A DNA stretch of 64,000 nucleotides, taken from contig OU015663.1 in the NCBI GenBank assembly GCA_907165275.2, positions 2,182,501-2,246,500 on the forward strand, read 5' to 3'. The notes under the pieces are model-generated. The model saw only the letters and a program-made list of their open reading frames with translations. It made no database searches and had not been told where the DNA came from. Both the position numbers and the translations under genes were made by a program. The DNA comes from Zygaena filipendulae (lineage: Eukaryota > Arthropoda > Insecta > Lepidoptera > Zygaenidae). Shown here one piece after another: positions 23,114 through 35,447 of the stretch (positions are counted from its first letter, which is position 1; every line of letters begins with the position of its first letter).

Positions 23114-26100
23114 TCAGTCTTAAAAGACACCCGAAACGACAGAACTAAACAATAAAATATCTTTAGCGTAACCTTTCATAAAAATACTATTGACAACCCT
23201 AAACACAGGCCATGTGTGACACAAAATCAGATAACCTAAAATATGTGAATGAAATAGGCAATTTCGCATTTATACACAGAACAGCGTATGTTTTTTTGGA
23301 GAAACACCACCGCGCCGTTCTACAGCTGCCAACTACAAAACACTACACATAGGTTCTAATAAAGATGTAGTTTTAGTTTTGTTTTGCTGCCTCTTGTTTT
23401 TTCTTGTCTTATCAGGATTCCCGTGGAAGGTCAAAGCCTTTTTAAACCATGAAAACTTTTGGCTCGTTGAAGACATGAGTTGCGATATCTGTAGATAACT
23501 ATGAGTTGAGTTGTATAGATAAGTATGAGTGCCTACCATGGACCTCTTACCCTCATAGCACAATTTTAAGGCAGTCACTGTTTTTATTAACGAGGACAAA
23601 CCTAATTAGGTATCCTCAAAAACATTTAAAAATATTAATTTATTAATTTTTTTTATAAATGTTAACATAAATGTCCTACACAATATGTATTTTTTTCTTT
23701 AAATATTTCTTTTAAACTGTTTTCTCACGTAAGTTTGAAATTAACTGTACTTAATTATATTGCGTTATCTCCTAAGAAATGCCTTTAGTCTTTGTTATAT
23801 TAAACCAAGATACAAAGAATTCGTGCATGAACCTCGAAATTAGTTTTTAATTTTAATTGCTCATAAACCAATATTCCAACACCATTTGCACGCATAATTC
23901 GTATGGATTCGGTGCTCACCGACGACGCTTACAAAGCGGCCGCTGCAAAGCAATTTCAAATTAATAAATACGTACTCATTCAACCGTTATACGTACTGGT
24001 GCTTTCCTTTATACCTAGGTATATTGCCACAGTGCTAGATTTCTATTCAATGAGTTTGAAATATACAGAAATTTTATAATAATAATAATAATAATCCACT
24101 TCACAACACACAGATCTGCTTGATCCCACACTAAGCTATATAAGCTCGTGTCGTGGAAACCGAGCAAACGTGGTATATACTACATAGAATTACATAATAT
24201 ATTACATTATACTATAGATATACACACCCAGACTGGAAAGTGGAACCCTGTGTTCATCACCCAAAGTGCACCCCCACCGGGAATCAAACCCGTAACCTCT
24301 TGATTAGCGGGCAGGCATGGTGACCTACTACGCCAATCGATTCGTCAGTTAATTAACAGTTGGAAATAATATAACTTACCAAACGTGGATTTTTTTGAAT
24401 CTATACCTGACAGATTCATCTAAGCACAGCTCAAACCATGTGGTACAGAATTTTGAAATTGTTACACATAACACAAAAAGTGTGCAATCGCTGAGAGAAG
24501 ATTCTCGGAAATTATATAAGTACCTTAACACGTTCGCTGCGGCAGTGATTTTTCTATACTTTCCATTCCTTCGGTACAAGGCCTATACACCTGGTAATAA
24601 AACTTCCATTGTGGCGGCACAAGGCTTATAGACCCTGTAACATTTAAGAAACTTAAATTCTTTTTGTGATGAAATTTTATTTCTTCCGTGCGGTGCCAGG
24701 TCTAAAAACCTGATATTAAGATAGTTACACCATTGGATTCTATTTTAAGAATATTAATAAATACATCTAAGATACATATTCATCTCTTTCCTATACCGAA
24801 CCAAATTAAAATTATGCCTTTCGCATGACAAGGAAGTCTATACTTTTCTTAGCCGCACTGTAAGCGGGATGTATACAAGGTGTTTAGACCTGGTTTCGCA
24901 CTCAACGTATTATAGTATTAAGTACTGATAGTATTAAAGTTATGAAAATAGATATTTGAACTGTGAAGTTTTTTGCGGTTCTTATGGTTTAGTACCTCAA
25001 AAGAAAAATAAGAACCCAATGCCTAATATTCAATTGCGAATGAGACATTTCGCGGGAAGAGCTAGTAGGTAGGTATTGTAGAAGCATGTCTTCAGTGATG
25101 TCAAGTAACATTGTGGCATTTGTAAGGTGTACTTTCTTCGCTTATTCGGAATACAAATTAACATTGTATAAAACAAAACATTCGCGCATCTCCAGTTCGA
25201 TGTACATAAATAGCTAAGCACACGGACTGTCGTCAACAAAAGACGAAGAAAGAATCAAACAATAGCGAGGATGTCAGCCGTGTGATGTTTATCTGTCTGA
25301 ACATACATCACGATCCTGTTGTTTTACTGGGGAGAAGTGTTAGGATTTAGAGTTTCGCAGACTAAAACAGCTGTCAAAAAAGCTCTCACTTAGAAGTTTG
25401 ATGGAGGCGCACGCCAGCAGAAAGGGAGAATTATCAAAAGTAATGTTTATTTTTAACCGAAGAAAAAACGGAGGAGGTTCTCAAGTCGACGCGTATATTT
25501 TTTTTGTATGTATGACCACGCATAACTTTTTACAGAGTAGTCCAATTTTGATAATTCTTTTTTTTTATGGTATCAATTAAAATACCCTACATTACACGTA
25601 TTTACAATGATATTTTTTAAGATTTAATCCTTATTTTCCTCAAAAGATTACAAATCATCTAAAGTTGCACAAATGTTAAAGAATAAAATTTTGTTTATTT
25701 TTCGCTTTTAAGTGTAATGGTTAATAATATTTCAAGTGATAATTTATCTATCCAAATTTCTGCCTGTAATATTTGATGCGTTTCCTCGATTTCACCAAGA
25801 TTTCATCATCAGATCCTGACTTCATGACAATAGGTGGTCCCATTGTCAAGAACGCTCAGAAGTATACCTACTGAAGACCCTTTCAAACAAAAAGAGAATT
25901 TTTCAAATCGGTCCAGCCGTGATTGAGTAATCGCGTAACAAAGACAAAAAAACATACAGTCGAATTAAGAACCTCCTCCTTTTTTGGAAGTCGATTACAA
26001 ACAAGATTTCTTCACTCATTTATGACTTTGTCGTTCATTGTACTCAGAGCGTGTCGAATTCGATCTTGTACCTAAGTAACACAACATTTAAGTGTTTAAA

Positions 26101-26216
26101 ACCGCGCAGGATTGAATTTCGGCGAACACAGAAAGCTTTCATCCTTTATAACATACTATACCGTGTTTCTCGTGGATTTTATTTTGTTTCATGTAGGTAT
26201 AACATAATATCCTTAA
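23114..26216. other. No supported gene
   Basis: Only SINE D2 and a LINE tail at 25955-26005 are recognisable. 23,120-24,070 and 24,345-25,950 appear as featureless AT-rich sequence. Confidence 0.5.
24077..24341 (-). mobile_element. tRNA-headed SINE, family D (D2)
   Basis: Inverted full copy: (AAT)n tail at 24077-24096 and tRNA-like head at the right (GGTAGT-type A-box region, CGGGAATCAAACC). Confidence 0.8.
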
Positions 26217-26406
26217 TCCTATTAATATTATAAATGTGAAAGTGTGGATGTTTGGATGTTTGTTACTCAATCACGCAAAAACGGCTGAACGGATTTGGAT
26301 GAAATTTGGCATGCACGTTGTCAGGGGTACAGAGAAGGACATAGAGTACTTTTTATTCCTGCGGGAATTCCTAAATTACCGCAGGTGAAACCGCAGGAAC
26401 ATCTAG
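26217..26406 (+). mobile_element. Helitron-like element, family B, full length
   Basis: TCCTATTAATATTATAAATG start and GCAGGAACATCTAG end, flanked by A and T. A second, 3'-truncated copy follows directly to ~26525. Confidence 0.65.
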
Positions 26407-27094
26407 TAATATTATAAATGCGAAAGTGAGTTTGTTTGTTACACTTTCACCGCTAAACGGCTCATTCGATCAGAACGAAATTTCGCATATCTACACATTG
26501 TCAGGGGTACAGAGAAGGACATAACTTCTTTTTAACGTCCTTAACCTTCCTTAAAATCTTGCACACGTTACAAGCTTGATATATTTATTTTGCGGATATT
26601 TTGATAATAACTGCGATTTTGCTCAATAATATTATGTATAAAAAAGCTAATGGGCCTTACATGAATGAAACTAGCTCTACGGGCTTTAAAAAACCATATA
26701 TTCTTAAATATTTCGTCATTTCAGGAATAGATTCTGTAAGTATATGAAATAGAATAAACATTATTTTTTTTAAGATAAAATTTAATAAAACTATAATTTA
26801 AGGCTTGTTAGGGCTACAGCAAATAATACCTCCACACCATTTTTTTTACTTCCGAAGTCACCTGGAAGTATTTAGATATATAATATTTTGATGAATAAGT
26901 CATCAGTGATAAAAACAGTGGTTTCCAAATATCATATCTCATGAATGGCAAATAAGAGAAGAAAAAAGAAAAGAGGTTTTATTTTTGAGAATTGGTGATT
27001 AGAAGAGGATCTATCTTATACCTATCTATTAGACAAGTAAAACTGGAACTGCTTAAATCAGATATTTTTTTAAGTTTGTTTGGATAGGTAGGTA

Positions 27095-27290
27095 CGTTCA
27101 TCATACCAAAATCCGCCCCCACCGAGAATCGAAGGTTGACTTCCAGAAAATGCCACTGTGGCATTAAGTCCGCCTTTTGTACCATGATGGGCATAAAGAT
27201 TAAATAAATAAATAAATCGGACCCGGAACCACTTGATTAGCGGAGAGGCCTGCTGGTGTACGCCAACATGGTCGTCCAAATTCCACATTC
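27095..27290 (-). mobile_element. SINE family D (D4), split by a LINE tail
   Basis: Left part AATCCGCCCCCACCGAGAATC and right part CGGACCCGGAACCACTTGATTAGC form the tRNA-like head of an inverted copy. The interruption is the insertion at 27133-27214. Confidence 0.65.
27133..27214 (+). mobile_element. 5'-truncated LINE 3' end inside SINE D4
   Basis: ACTGTGGCATTAAGTCCGCC and the (TAAA)n tail AAATAAATAAATAAAT match a 3' terminus also seen at 41401 and, inverted, at 20577. Flanked by AATCGAA and AATCGGA, a likely 7-base target duplication. Confidence 0.7.
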
Positions 27291-28329
27291 TCAAATCACT
27301 GCGAGTTTCCATCAATGTGCAATTAAAACACAATGCTTTCAAGCTAAAACAAGTGGCAGTAACAAATAGAAAATAGCACAGTGTACATAAAACACAGGTT
27401 GTGGTGTTTTAATCCCACTAGCTTTGCGAACTTTCGCCGTGTTTCCACGTGAACGTAAACAATTTATAATACGTGAGAAGGCGGTGGCTCCGCAACTTAC
27501 TCACGCTTTAGTACCCTCCTACCTAATTTATGCAAATACTTTTTCAATATTCCAAAAAAAAAACTTTTGTTGCTCACTGTGGTACCAACTGCGTAAAACG
27601 GTAATCCGCTGCAGAGAGAAATATGGATCAAGTCTAAACTTGATTAAAGCCTTAATGGATGGAGGGTGGTACAGGGGATGTCCTTGAGAGATGCCCTCGT
27701 CCAGCAATTGATCTGGCACCTGATAAAGACGATCATAGTAGACAAACTAAGCTTAGTATAAATATAAAAGACCAGTTTAATTGAAAAATTATTAATTTTA
27801 TCTAATCTAGCATTCAATTTAGTTTTGAGTTTAATGATAAAATCCGCATTCCATTTTATTAATTGATAATATGTTGTTAATTGACTGTTAAAATGACTTT
27901 CATTACCTATTAAGACATATTATAGGCAAGATATCGTAACAAGTTTTTTGGAAAATCAATTAACTTGAAAAGCCATAGTGATCGACAGATGTAGACGTTA
28001 TTGATCTGTAAATAATAAAAAATATACCTAAATGATCTCTCAGACATTCTTTTTTTTTCAGCCTTAACGACCACAAGATAACAACGAACACCGAAGCGCA
28101 GCTCACCGCAGCGAAGTCATTTACTTACTTCAAAAAAGGGCCATCCCTCCCTAATATTTCTTAATAATTTAACAGCAGAGAGAGATAATATAAATTTACG
28201 GCTCGCTTCGAGACCCGGAGGTCCCAATCATTAAGATAAAACAAACAAGTTAGACTTTAGGATTTTTTTTTGAAATAATTGTCTACTGATTTACGAGTTC
28301 TGTTGATATTTTTTTTAACTATATGAATG

Positions 28330-28545
28330 ACTGGCGATCCGCGGTAATTTCGGAGTTCCCAAGTTTTCAATTTTTCGGAATTCTGGGATAAAAGTACCCA
28401 ATGTCACTCAGAACTACCGGAGATTCCTAAGTGAAAGAATTTTCAAAATCGGTTCAGTATATCCAGCGATTCCCCTACAACGTCACAAATCACAAACTCA
28501 AAATTCATAAACTTTATCTCTTTATAGTATTATAGTATAGATATA
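28330..28545 (-). mobile_element. Helitron-like element, family B, diverged
   Basis: CTGGCGATCCGCGG left end, GGAATTCTGGGATAAAAGTA, and a TAGTATTATAGTATAGATA right end. Confidence 0.45.
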
Positions 28546-28867
28546 AGTAAGGATAGCGAAATTTCCAATGTACAGGCACTCGAAGATCTGAAATGTAGAT
28601 AGAGAATGTTCGAGTCTATCAATGATTAGATGCGCGTGTTGAGGGGGGCGGCCCAGAGGCTTGCTGTCACACTAGATTTTGGCTGACGTCCGCCATAAAT
28701 CCACATTTGGCGCACAGCACTACCGAACGCCTTCTCTACTTGTTTATGTTGCGGCTGCACCCACATTATTATTACCACCGAGAAGACATAGCTTAAATAA
28801 TTAGGTATAAATGCAGAATAGACGGTATAGAATTAAACGAGAGGTAAAATCTTATTATTAATAGCCT

Positions 28868-28960
28868 ACTAGCTGTTCCCCGCGGTTTCACCCGGAAGTT
28901 CAGAGTTCCCGCGGGAATTTCGGAATAAAAAGTACCTTATGTCCTTCCCTGTACCCCTGA
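28868..28960 (-). mobile_element. Helitron-like 3' fragment, family B
   Basis: CTAGCTGTTCCCCGCGG through TACCCCTGA, then unrelated sequence. Confidence 0.55.
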
Positions 28961-29389
28961 ATTTCTAATCAATCTCCGAACAGATATTCGACAGTTCCTC
29001 AGTGAGGAAATATCTTGTAGGTAAGAAACAAATCGCGTTTGTCTGTGGCATTGGCGAGTCTATGGTATCGGTTATGAATTTTTCATGGTCGGGTAAGTGC
29101 CCGTGCTCTCTGCGGTGCTGTAATGTGCACGCCGTTGTTTTTGGCCATACAATGTGAGCACTATGCATTGTGCCCATTATTGTCAGTACGTTCAATACTT
29201 TTAATGTCAAAACTCAAAAGTAATTAAATGGTGAAAATACGGTAAGACAGTGACTGCGTATTATAATTTCTTGACGGTTAATTAATAATTAGAGCGTAAA
29301 ATTGTAACAAACAAATTCACATGCACTTTTATAGTCGTAGTTAGGATGAATAAACGAATTACAAAATTTTTTGATATATCTATGTATAT

Positions 29390-29671
29390 ATACAAAAATT
29401 AATCCCTATTTCCCTTGGTCACGGCATCACGCGTGAACGACTGGACCAATTTTGTTTGTTGTGTTTATTATTGAAGGAGAAGAAGAATATGAAAGAAGTT
29501 TGGAGTTCCTAGGGGAATTCTGAAACTCACGCGGGTGAATCTCCGAAACGGTCGGACCGATTTTGACGGGACTTTCACTCCTAATTAGCTGATATTTAGG
29601 AGTAAATTAAGCTACTTTGGAGGTCCTGCGAGAATTCCAAAACTCACGCGGGTGAAACCGCGGGGCACAGC
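29390..29671 (+). mobile_element. Helitron-like element, subfamily B3
   Basis: Same order of blocks as 19690-20081: ACGCGTGAACGACTGGACC, CGGGTGAATCTCCGAAACGG, then GCGGGGCACAGCTCG. Confidence 0.55.
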
Positions 29672-29827
29672 TCGTTCCAATATATTTGTTTATTTACTTG
29701 CTGTTTCCCAAGGTTGCACCCGCGTTAATATCGGATTTTCGACGGGAATCCCGGGATCAAAAGTACCCTAGGTATGTCTTTTTCTGAACCCCTGATAATG
29801 TTTATGCAAAATGTGTGTAATATGTTA

Positions 29828-30017
29828 TCCTTACTATAATATTATAAATGCGAAAGGAACTGTCTGTCTAGTCTGTCTGTCTGTCTGTCTGTCTGTTACG
29901 CTTTCACGCCTTAACGGCTCAACCGATCATCATGAAAAGGATATAGGATACTTTTTGTCTCGGAATTCCCGCAGGATCTCCGAATATTTTGCGAGTGAAA
30001 CCGCGCGGAACAGCTAG
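29828..30017 (+). mobile_element. Helitron-like element, family B, with CTGT microsatellite
   Basis: TCCTTACTATAATATTATAA start and CGCGGAACAGCTAG end, flanked by A and T. A CTGT tetranucleotide run (29866-29899) has expanded inside. Confidence 0.65.
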
Positions 30018-30115
30018 TAATTTATAAGTGTGTATTCATGATGATCGGTTGAGTAGTTAAGGTGTGAAGGTGTAATAAACAAACAAATAATTAAACTCAT
30101 TTTCGGATCGTAATA

Positions 30116-30654
30116 CAGTGAAACTTGGTTAAGTGGGACCTGGATAAGTGAGAAACCTCCATAACTGGAACTCATGCTGAGGTCCCAACACTTTGGCACT
30201 GAATTACCTCTGTTAGTGGGACGAGGTAAACCTCTATATCTGGGATTTGTTCTTTCGATTTATCATCATAGATAACATTGTTTGTTTACTCATTCTTATT
30301 CTACCCACAAATTCCACACGTAATTCCAAGTACGTAAGTAAATTTTGAGCTTCAATTACCTTCAGTTTTAGTTTCGCTTTACTATCATACAGATGTTTAT
30401 TTGAAAAATGTCAAAACGAAAGCTACAATCGTTATCATTACGTGAAAAACTGAAGTTAATATCCGTTTATGAAAGTGGGAAGACACGCGAAGAAGTTTGT
30501 GCCGAATTTAATGTGCCCTATTAATGGAACCCTCTGTAAATGAGACAGATATTTATTTATACCTGTATATCTGAGACACTGGGTAAGTGGAATACCTCTA
30601 TAAGTGAAACGACATTGCAGGTCCCTTGATGTCTCACTTAACCAGGTTTCACTG
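30116..30654 (+). mobile_element. pogo/Tigger-like DNA transposon, internally deleted
   Basis: 539 bp bounded by inverted ends CAGTGAAACTTGGTTAAGTG and, read inward from the right, CAGTGAAACCTGGTTAAGTG. Each is flanked by a TA dinucleotide, the target duplication of the Tc1/mariner-pogo superfamily. It sits in the 5' tail of a minus-strand family B fragment: removing the element and one TA restores GTAATATTAGGA. Inside is one short reading frame (30408-30524) resembling the start of a pogo-family transposase; the catalytic part is absent, so it cannot move by itself. Confidence 0.82.
30408..30524 (+). pseudogene. Remnant of pogo-family transposase N-terminus (38 codons)
   Basis: Begins MSKRKLQSLSLREKLKLISV and continues with YESGKTREEVCAEFNVPY before TAA. 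The basic start, LREKLKLISVYE and the following REEVCAEFNVP fit the first helix-turn-helix of CENP-B/pogo-like DNA-binding domains (KRK..LSLxEKLxII..YE.G.s...A.EFgvp). The rest of the DNA-binding region and the DDE catalytic domain are missing, so this is a deletion relic. The frame has no internal stop up to the deletion point. Confidence 0.65.
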
Positions 30655-30973
30655 TATTAGGAATTTAGCATTCAATTCAACGTCATTAATCAGAGCACTG
30701 CAGTGCTGTGAATGGGGAAAAGAATCGTAATTTTGCCGCTGTGCCCATGAACTGCTATGTTATGAAGTTTTTAATTGCACATTACTGTAGGTACTTCCGC
30801 CGGCAATAACACCTCGGCTTTATTCGACGGGCAGGTGTAGTGTGGCGGATTGAGGGATACATTAAATATTATACAGCGACAACGAACAAACGGATTATTT
30901 GTTCCTGCATTATTTCATGTTGTATTCGTTCAATCAGTTACTGGAGTCGCGCTTGTGCATTAAAGATATCTGT

Positions 30974-31207
30974 AGGCCAATTATGTAACTTTTGTTGCGA
31001 TCATAATATTTCAGTTACAATCAGAAAAATAGCGATTTTGTGATTAATCATGTTTACGCAGCCTCAACTTTTGAAGTTGGTTCATCTAATTTTGTCGATT
31101 GCTAGATATTGTAGGTGTTAAAACGTGCATATTGTAATCGCAAAACCACTATATTTTAGATTGCAACCGAAAAATGATAGAAACAAAAGTTACATAATAG
31201 CCCCTCT
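30974..31207. mobile_element. Family H inverted-repeat element (H2)
   Basis: AGGCCAATTATGTAACTTTT against AAAAGTTACATAATAGCCCC; the interior is closely similar to H1, including AACGTGCATATTGTAATCGC. Confidence 0.75.
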
Positions 31208-31494
31208 GAACAGCAATGTTAGGTATTTCCTATCTTAAATTCTTATACAAACTCTGGCTTCGTTTCATCTCAATCGGTTCACAGAAAGAGGCGACATGAC
31301 AATATGAATTCGCACGACTTAAGTCACTATCCGTGTTTGTCTGTCCGTTTGTATTTTCCGTAACTGATGCGGGTGAAGTCGCGGGGTACAGTTTACTATA
31401 AAAACAGCAAAGATGTCAATTATGTCAATTGCAGTCTATAAAAGAACCAAACGAATCAGCATAATGCTACAAAACAAATAACAATTAAGACGAC

Positions 31495-31768
31495 CCGATT
31501 GGCGCAATGGTCCGCCATGCCTGCCCGCTAATCAAGAGGTTCCGGGTTCGATTCCCAGTGGGGGTGGACTTTGTGTGATGAACACAGGGTTCCATTTTCC
31601 AGTCTGGGTTTGTATATATATATATATATATCTATAGTATAATATATATGTAATAATATGTGTAGTATATGCCACGTTTGCTTGGTTTCCACGACACAAG
31701 CTTATAGCTTAGTGTGGGATCAAGTAGATCTGTGTGTTGTGAAGTGGATTATTATTATATTATTATTG
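31495..31768 (+). mobile_element. tRNA-headed SINE, family D (D3)
   Basis: Best-preserved head: A-box TTGGCGCAATGG and B-box GGTTCGATTCC spaced as in a tRNA, so pol III transcription is plausible. Contains a short TA microsatellite (31614-31632) and an (ATT)n tail. Confidence 0.82.
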
Positions 31769-32088
31769 TTATACCAATGAAACACCGAACTCTCACAAAC
31801 TGTATATCATTGAAGTCATTATCACATCGTAACATTAATTAAAACGTATTAACTGGTTTTCAGTATGCAAATTTGCTCTCTAGTCGTTTCCGGAAGCGAT
31901 TCGGAGGCATGTTGATGCTGTAACGGGCTCTTATCGGCGAGGCACACCCTCGTGGCTCGGAACAATAGGGGTTGAGAGCTGAGATACTATATAGTCACCA
32001 TGGTCGATGCCGTGGTAGATGCAGTGTTACAGGGCTAAACGATAAATGTTGACACCATGGAACCCCTCGCTGTCTCATCACAAATATT

Positions 32089-32325
32089 TGGATATAGATA
32101 AGCAATAGTGTGTTAACCCACAATGGAGAAATTTTGAGTAAATCGTGTTTTAAAATTATAGCGCCATTTTCTCTCAACATTTTTTTGTGTTCAATAATTA
32201 GTTACATATTTAAACAATGTAATAAGGTAAACACGTAATTAAAAAACGTTCCCTAACTCTCGATAAATCGTTCTGAATAGGTAACTTAATTTTGTGGGTT
32301 AACATGTTATTGCTTATCTGCGTCC
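32089..32325 (+). mobile_element. Family C MITE (C5), intact
   Basis: Full length; left end reads TGGATATAGATAAGCAATAG. Confidence 0.84.
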
Positions 32326-32332
32326 ATTTATG

Positions 32333-32625
32333 ATAGCTGGTTTCAACCGCATGAGTTTCGAAATTCCCGCAGGAACTTTTTTTTTTCTAAAATATAAGTA
32401 GTCTATGTTACTCCTTATAACATCAGCTATCTGCCAATGAAGGTCCCGTTAAAATCGGTCCAGTCATTTCAGAGATTAGCCGGAACAAACAGACAGACAG
32501 AAAGAAAATTAAAAAATTGATTTTGTATGTAAGTACCGTATAATTATAGTTTCATATGCCTTAAGTGAAAAGCTGTTAATTTAAAAAGCTGTTAACGGAC
32601 ACTTCAACTTTATTTATATGTATAG
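32333..32625 (-). mobile_element. Helitron-like element, subfamily B3, degraded
   Basis: TAGCTGGTTTCAACCGCATG left end, a TTACTCCTTATAACATCAGC body and a GACAGACAG run. Right edge uncertain. Confidence 0.5.
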
Positions 32626-32882
32626 ATGTATAGATGAAACGGGTGGAAGTGTTAGAATAGGGTTATTTTATTATTTGGGAAACGAAATGGTCACTAAATC
32701 GGATTGCTACGCGGTCGTAGATGATTGCTACGAAGACTTGTAGCACGTGCTACGAGAGCTATGAGTACGTTAGACTAGCTAAATTAGATGCTTATTAATT
32801 TTATCAGAGTTTCAAAACAGAGGGTTAAATTAGCATAATATGCTCAAAGATTTCCTCACGATATAGAGTTATTAAAATTTCA

Positions 32883-33191
32883 AACCTTACTAATATTATA
32901 AATGCGAAAGTGAGTTTGTTTGTTACGCTTTCACGGCTAAACGGCTCAACCGATTACCACGAAATTTTGCATACATGTTTTCAGGGGTACAGAGAAGGAC
33001 ATAGGTTACTTTTAACCCCAAAATTCCCACGGGAACTCTGAAATTAATGCGGATGAAGCTACATTAAATTTTGAATACTACCTACACGTTGTCAAGAGTA
33101 GATACAGAAAAGAAATAGGGTAGTACTTTTATCTCGGAATACCCGCGGGATCTCCGAAATTGACGCGGGTAAAACCGCGGGGAACAGCTAG
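32883..33191 (+). mobile_element. Helitron-like element, family B, internal duplication
   Basis: CCTTACTAATATTATAAATG start. The ACACGTTGTC...GGGATCTCCGAAATT block recurs from 33068. Ends GGAACAGCTAG. Confidence 0.6.
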
Positions 33192-33238
33192 GTCGATACA
33201 AAGATAGGTATTATCTATAGCATACATTACATAAGTAA

Positions 33239-33264
33239 TAAAGAAGAAGAAGAAGAAGAAGAAA
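33239..33264 (+). repeat. GAA microsatellite
   Basis: Uninterrupted AAG/GAA run. Other simple repeats: AAT at 36540-36572, GAA at 41850-41862, ATT at 18475-18492. Confidence 0.85.
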
Positions 33265-34147
33265 ATAAATTAAAATAAAACATACTTACATTTCCCACAT
33301 ACACGATACTGCCAAAGAGGAGTCATTAATTACTCAAACAATACTACATTGTGGTTGCACTCAAACCAAAGCTTTGTAGGTGCTGATTTTCTTTTTCTCG
33401 GAAGAAGATTAATGTATATAGCCCATCTACTTAGCACAGGTGGTCTAGTACTGCTGAGGCGTTAAATGAATTGTATACACGCATACCAGTAAGGCCCGGT
33501 CACACCGTGCTTTGTTAGTTGAAAAACTCGGTAAAGTGAAGCTTTGACAATCATATGCGGTAATAACATTGTAGTTAACTAACTATTCGTTTGCCGCAGA
33601 CTCACCGGCACGATGTTTTATTTAGCCTTATAGGTATTAACTATTAACTTCAAAAGGTTGAATTTAGCAAAAAAAAAAACTTGCTTTGAGGACACACATT
33701 TACACTTATCTTGATAAATTTAAATTTTCACCCATTCGAGGATATTTGGAATTGGACAAACCAACAGCCTGTGCTTAGTATTCTTAAGTCTAATGTACTC
33801 GTAGGTCTCGTAGCTCGTGCTACAAACGTAGTCGTAGCACGCTTCTACGACAACGTAGCAATACAGTTTTATAGTTTCTTTGGGTTGTTTCTCAAATAAT
33901 AAATTGGATTTTAAATTGAAATTTTCCTGTTGCTAATTAGATAACTGTTAGACTGAAACCTAATTAGCAATATTTTAGGTTGAGATTCTCAAGCCCAAAC
34001 TTAAGCTCATTTTCTAAATAACCCTATTGTTTAAATACAAAAGGAGGACCTGTTATTAGAGGAAGATCATTATCAAGCTATTCAACACTGCTAAAGCGAG
34101 AAACATTATGAATATTGTTATTGTAAAGAAACGGCAGAATAATTTTA

Positions 34148-34419
34148 TCCTACTAATATTATAAATGTGAAAGTGTGGATGTTTGGATGTTTATTACTCA
34201 ATCACGCAAAAACGGCAGAACAGATTTTGATGAAATTTAGCCTTCACGTTATCAGGGGTACAGAAAAGGACATAGGAAAGAAAGAAAAAGGAGTTTATGG
34301 TCCCCAAATAAAAGTTAAAAAATAAAAGACGAAAAAATATAAACATGGGGTACTTTTTATCCCGGAATTCCCGCGGGAACTCCGAACTTACCGCGGGTGA
34401 CACCGCGGGGCACAGCTAG
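34148..34419 (+). mobile_element. Helitron-like element, family B, with GAAA-rich insertion
   Basis: Clear ends: A then TCCTACTAATATTATAAATG, and GGGGCACAGCTAG then T. A ~70 bp GAAA/AAAT-rich segment (34275-34347) interrupts it. Confidence 0.7.
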
Positions 34420-34572
34420 TATAATATAAATGTATATTATAATTATGTACCTACTCTACTACCTACTAAATTTTAATCCAAGTCTGATTTTAGGTTTCAA
34501 AGTAAATGTCTGTCTGTCTGTTATCTTTTCACGCCTTTGCGGGAAACAAGTGGTTACTTATGTGTATAAGTA

Positions 34573-34632
34573 ACGTCGTTACAAACGTTACGTTACAAAC
34601 GTTACGTTACAAACGTGTGTTTGTAACGTAAT
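34573..34632. repeat. Short tandem and hairpin repeat
   Basis: GTTACGTTACAAAC repeats about 2.5 times; the last unit pairs with GTTTGTAACGTAA across a four-base loop (GTGT), giving 13-base arms. Confidence 0.75.
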
Positions 34633-35447
34633 TTCTGTACCAAAAGGTTGACTTGTAAGTTGTTAACTTGTTAAGATTGCCTTGTATTGTACTTTACGCG
34701 ATATATAAATAATAAATATTATGTCCACAAAACAACTTACTTGGTACACAAAGAGAAAAACAAATTAAGTAGAAATTACGTTGGATTTTAGCAAATCGAA
34801 CACGTACAAATAATAAACATCCGAATTTACAATGGCCACGTACCGAAAGGCGACCCTCTTTCCCTTGTATTATGAACTTAATGGTCTCTGAACGCATGTA
34901 TTACAGCTTTCAGAACTTCATGTCGGTCCGTTTGTATACCTACTGAGAAATAATGTATATATTCATTGATATGGATTTTTTTTGTGTATATAAATGTCTT
35001 CAACACGTATCTAGGGACTGAGTATTTTCGTGTGCACGAAAGATTATGTTCTAAGTATTACAAATAATATAAAGAAGCTTGTTTAGAAGTAACTCAGGAA
35101 GCTACTGAACCGATTTTCAACACTCTTTCACTGATAGGAAGCTGCATCTCAAGTCTGTAGGTTGGGGAGGGGTTTATTGACCTCCAGCTAGCTCCAATAA
35201 TAAATAAATAGATTTTTAAACAGTAAAATAAAGATACAAAATGTCAAATCAATAATTTTGAATTTAAAATATAGAATGACAGATTATAATACAAAATACA
35301 AACTCAAAGACTACTAAACAAATTTTCATGCTATTTACACCAATATACTTAGAGTGATCGATGAAAAAGGTTTAGGTATAGGTATAATTTCTCGAGGTTT
35401 TATGTAACTGGTGTTGGAATTGTCAGAAAAAGTACTTTATTAGGTAC

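Larger units (their letters stand above)
26526..28867. other. No supported gene
   Basis: Holds SINE D4 with its nested LINE tail and a decayed family B copy. 27,300-28,320 shows nothing recognisable. Confidence 0.5.

Noticed and set aside
29866..29899. CTGT run as a regulatory element
   Set aside because: It is a microsatellite grown from the GTTTGTTTGTTAC part of a family B copy.
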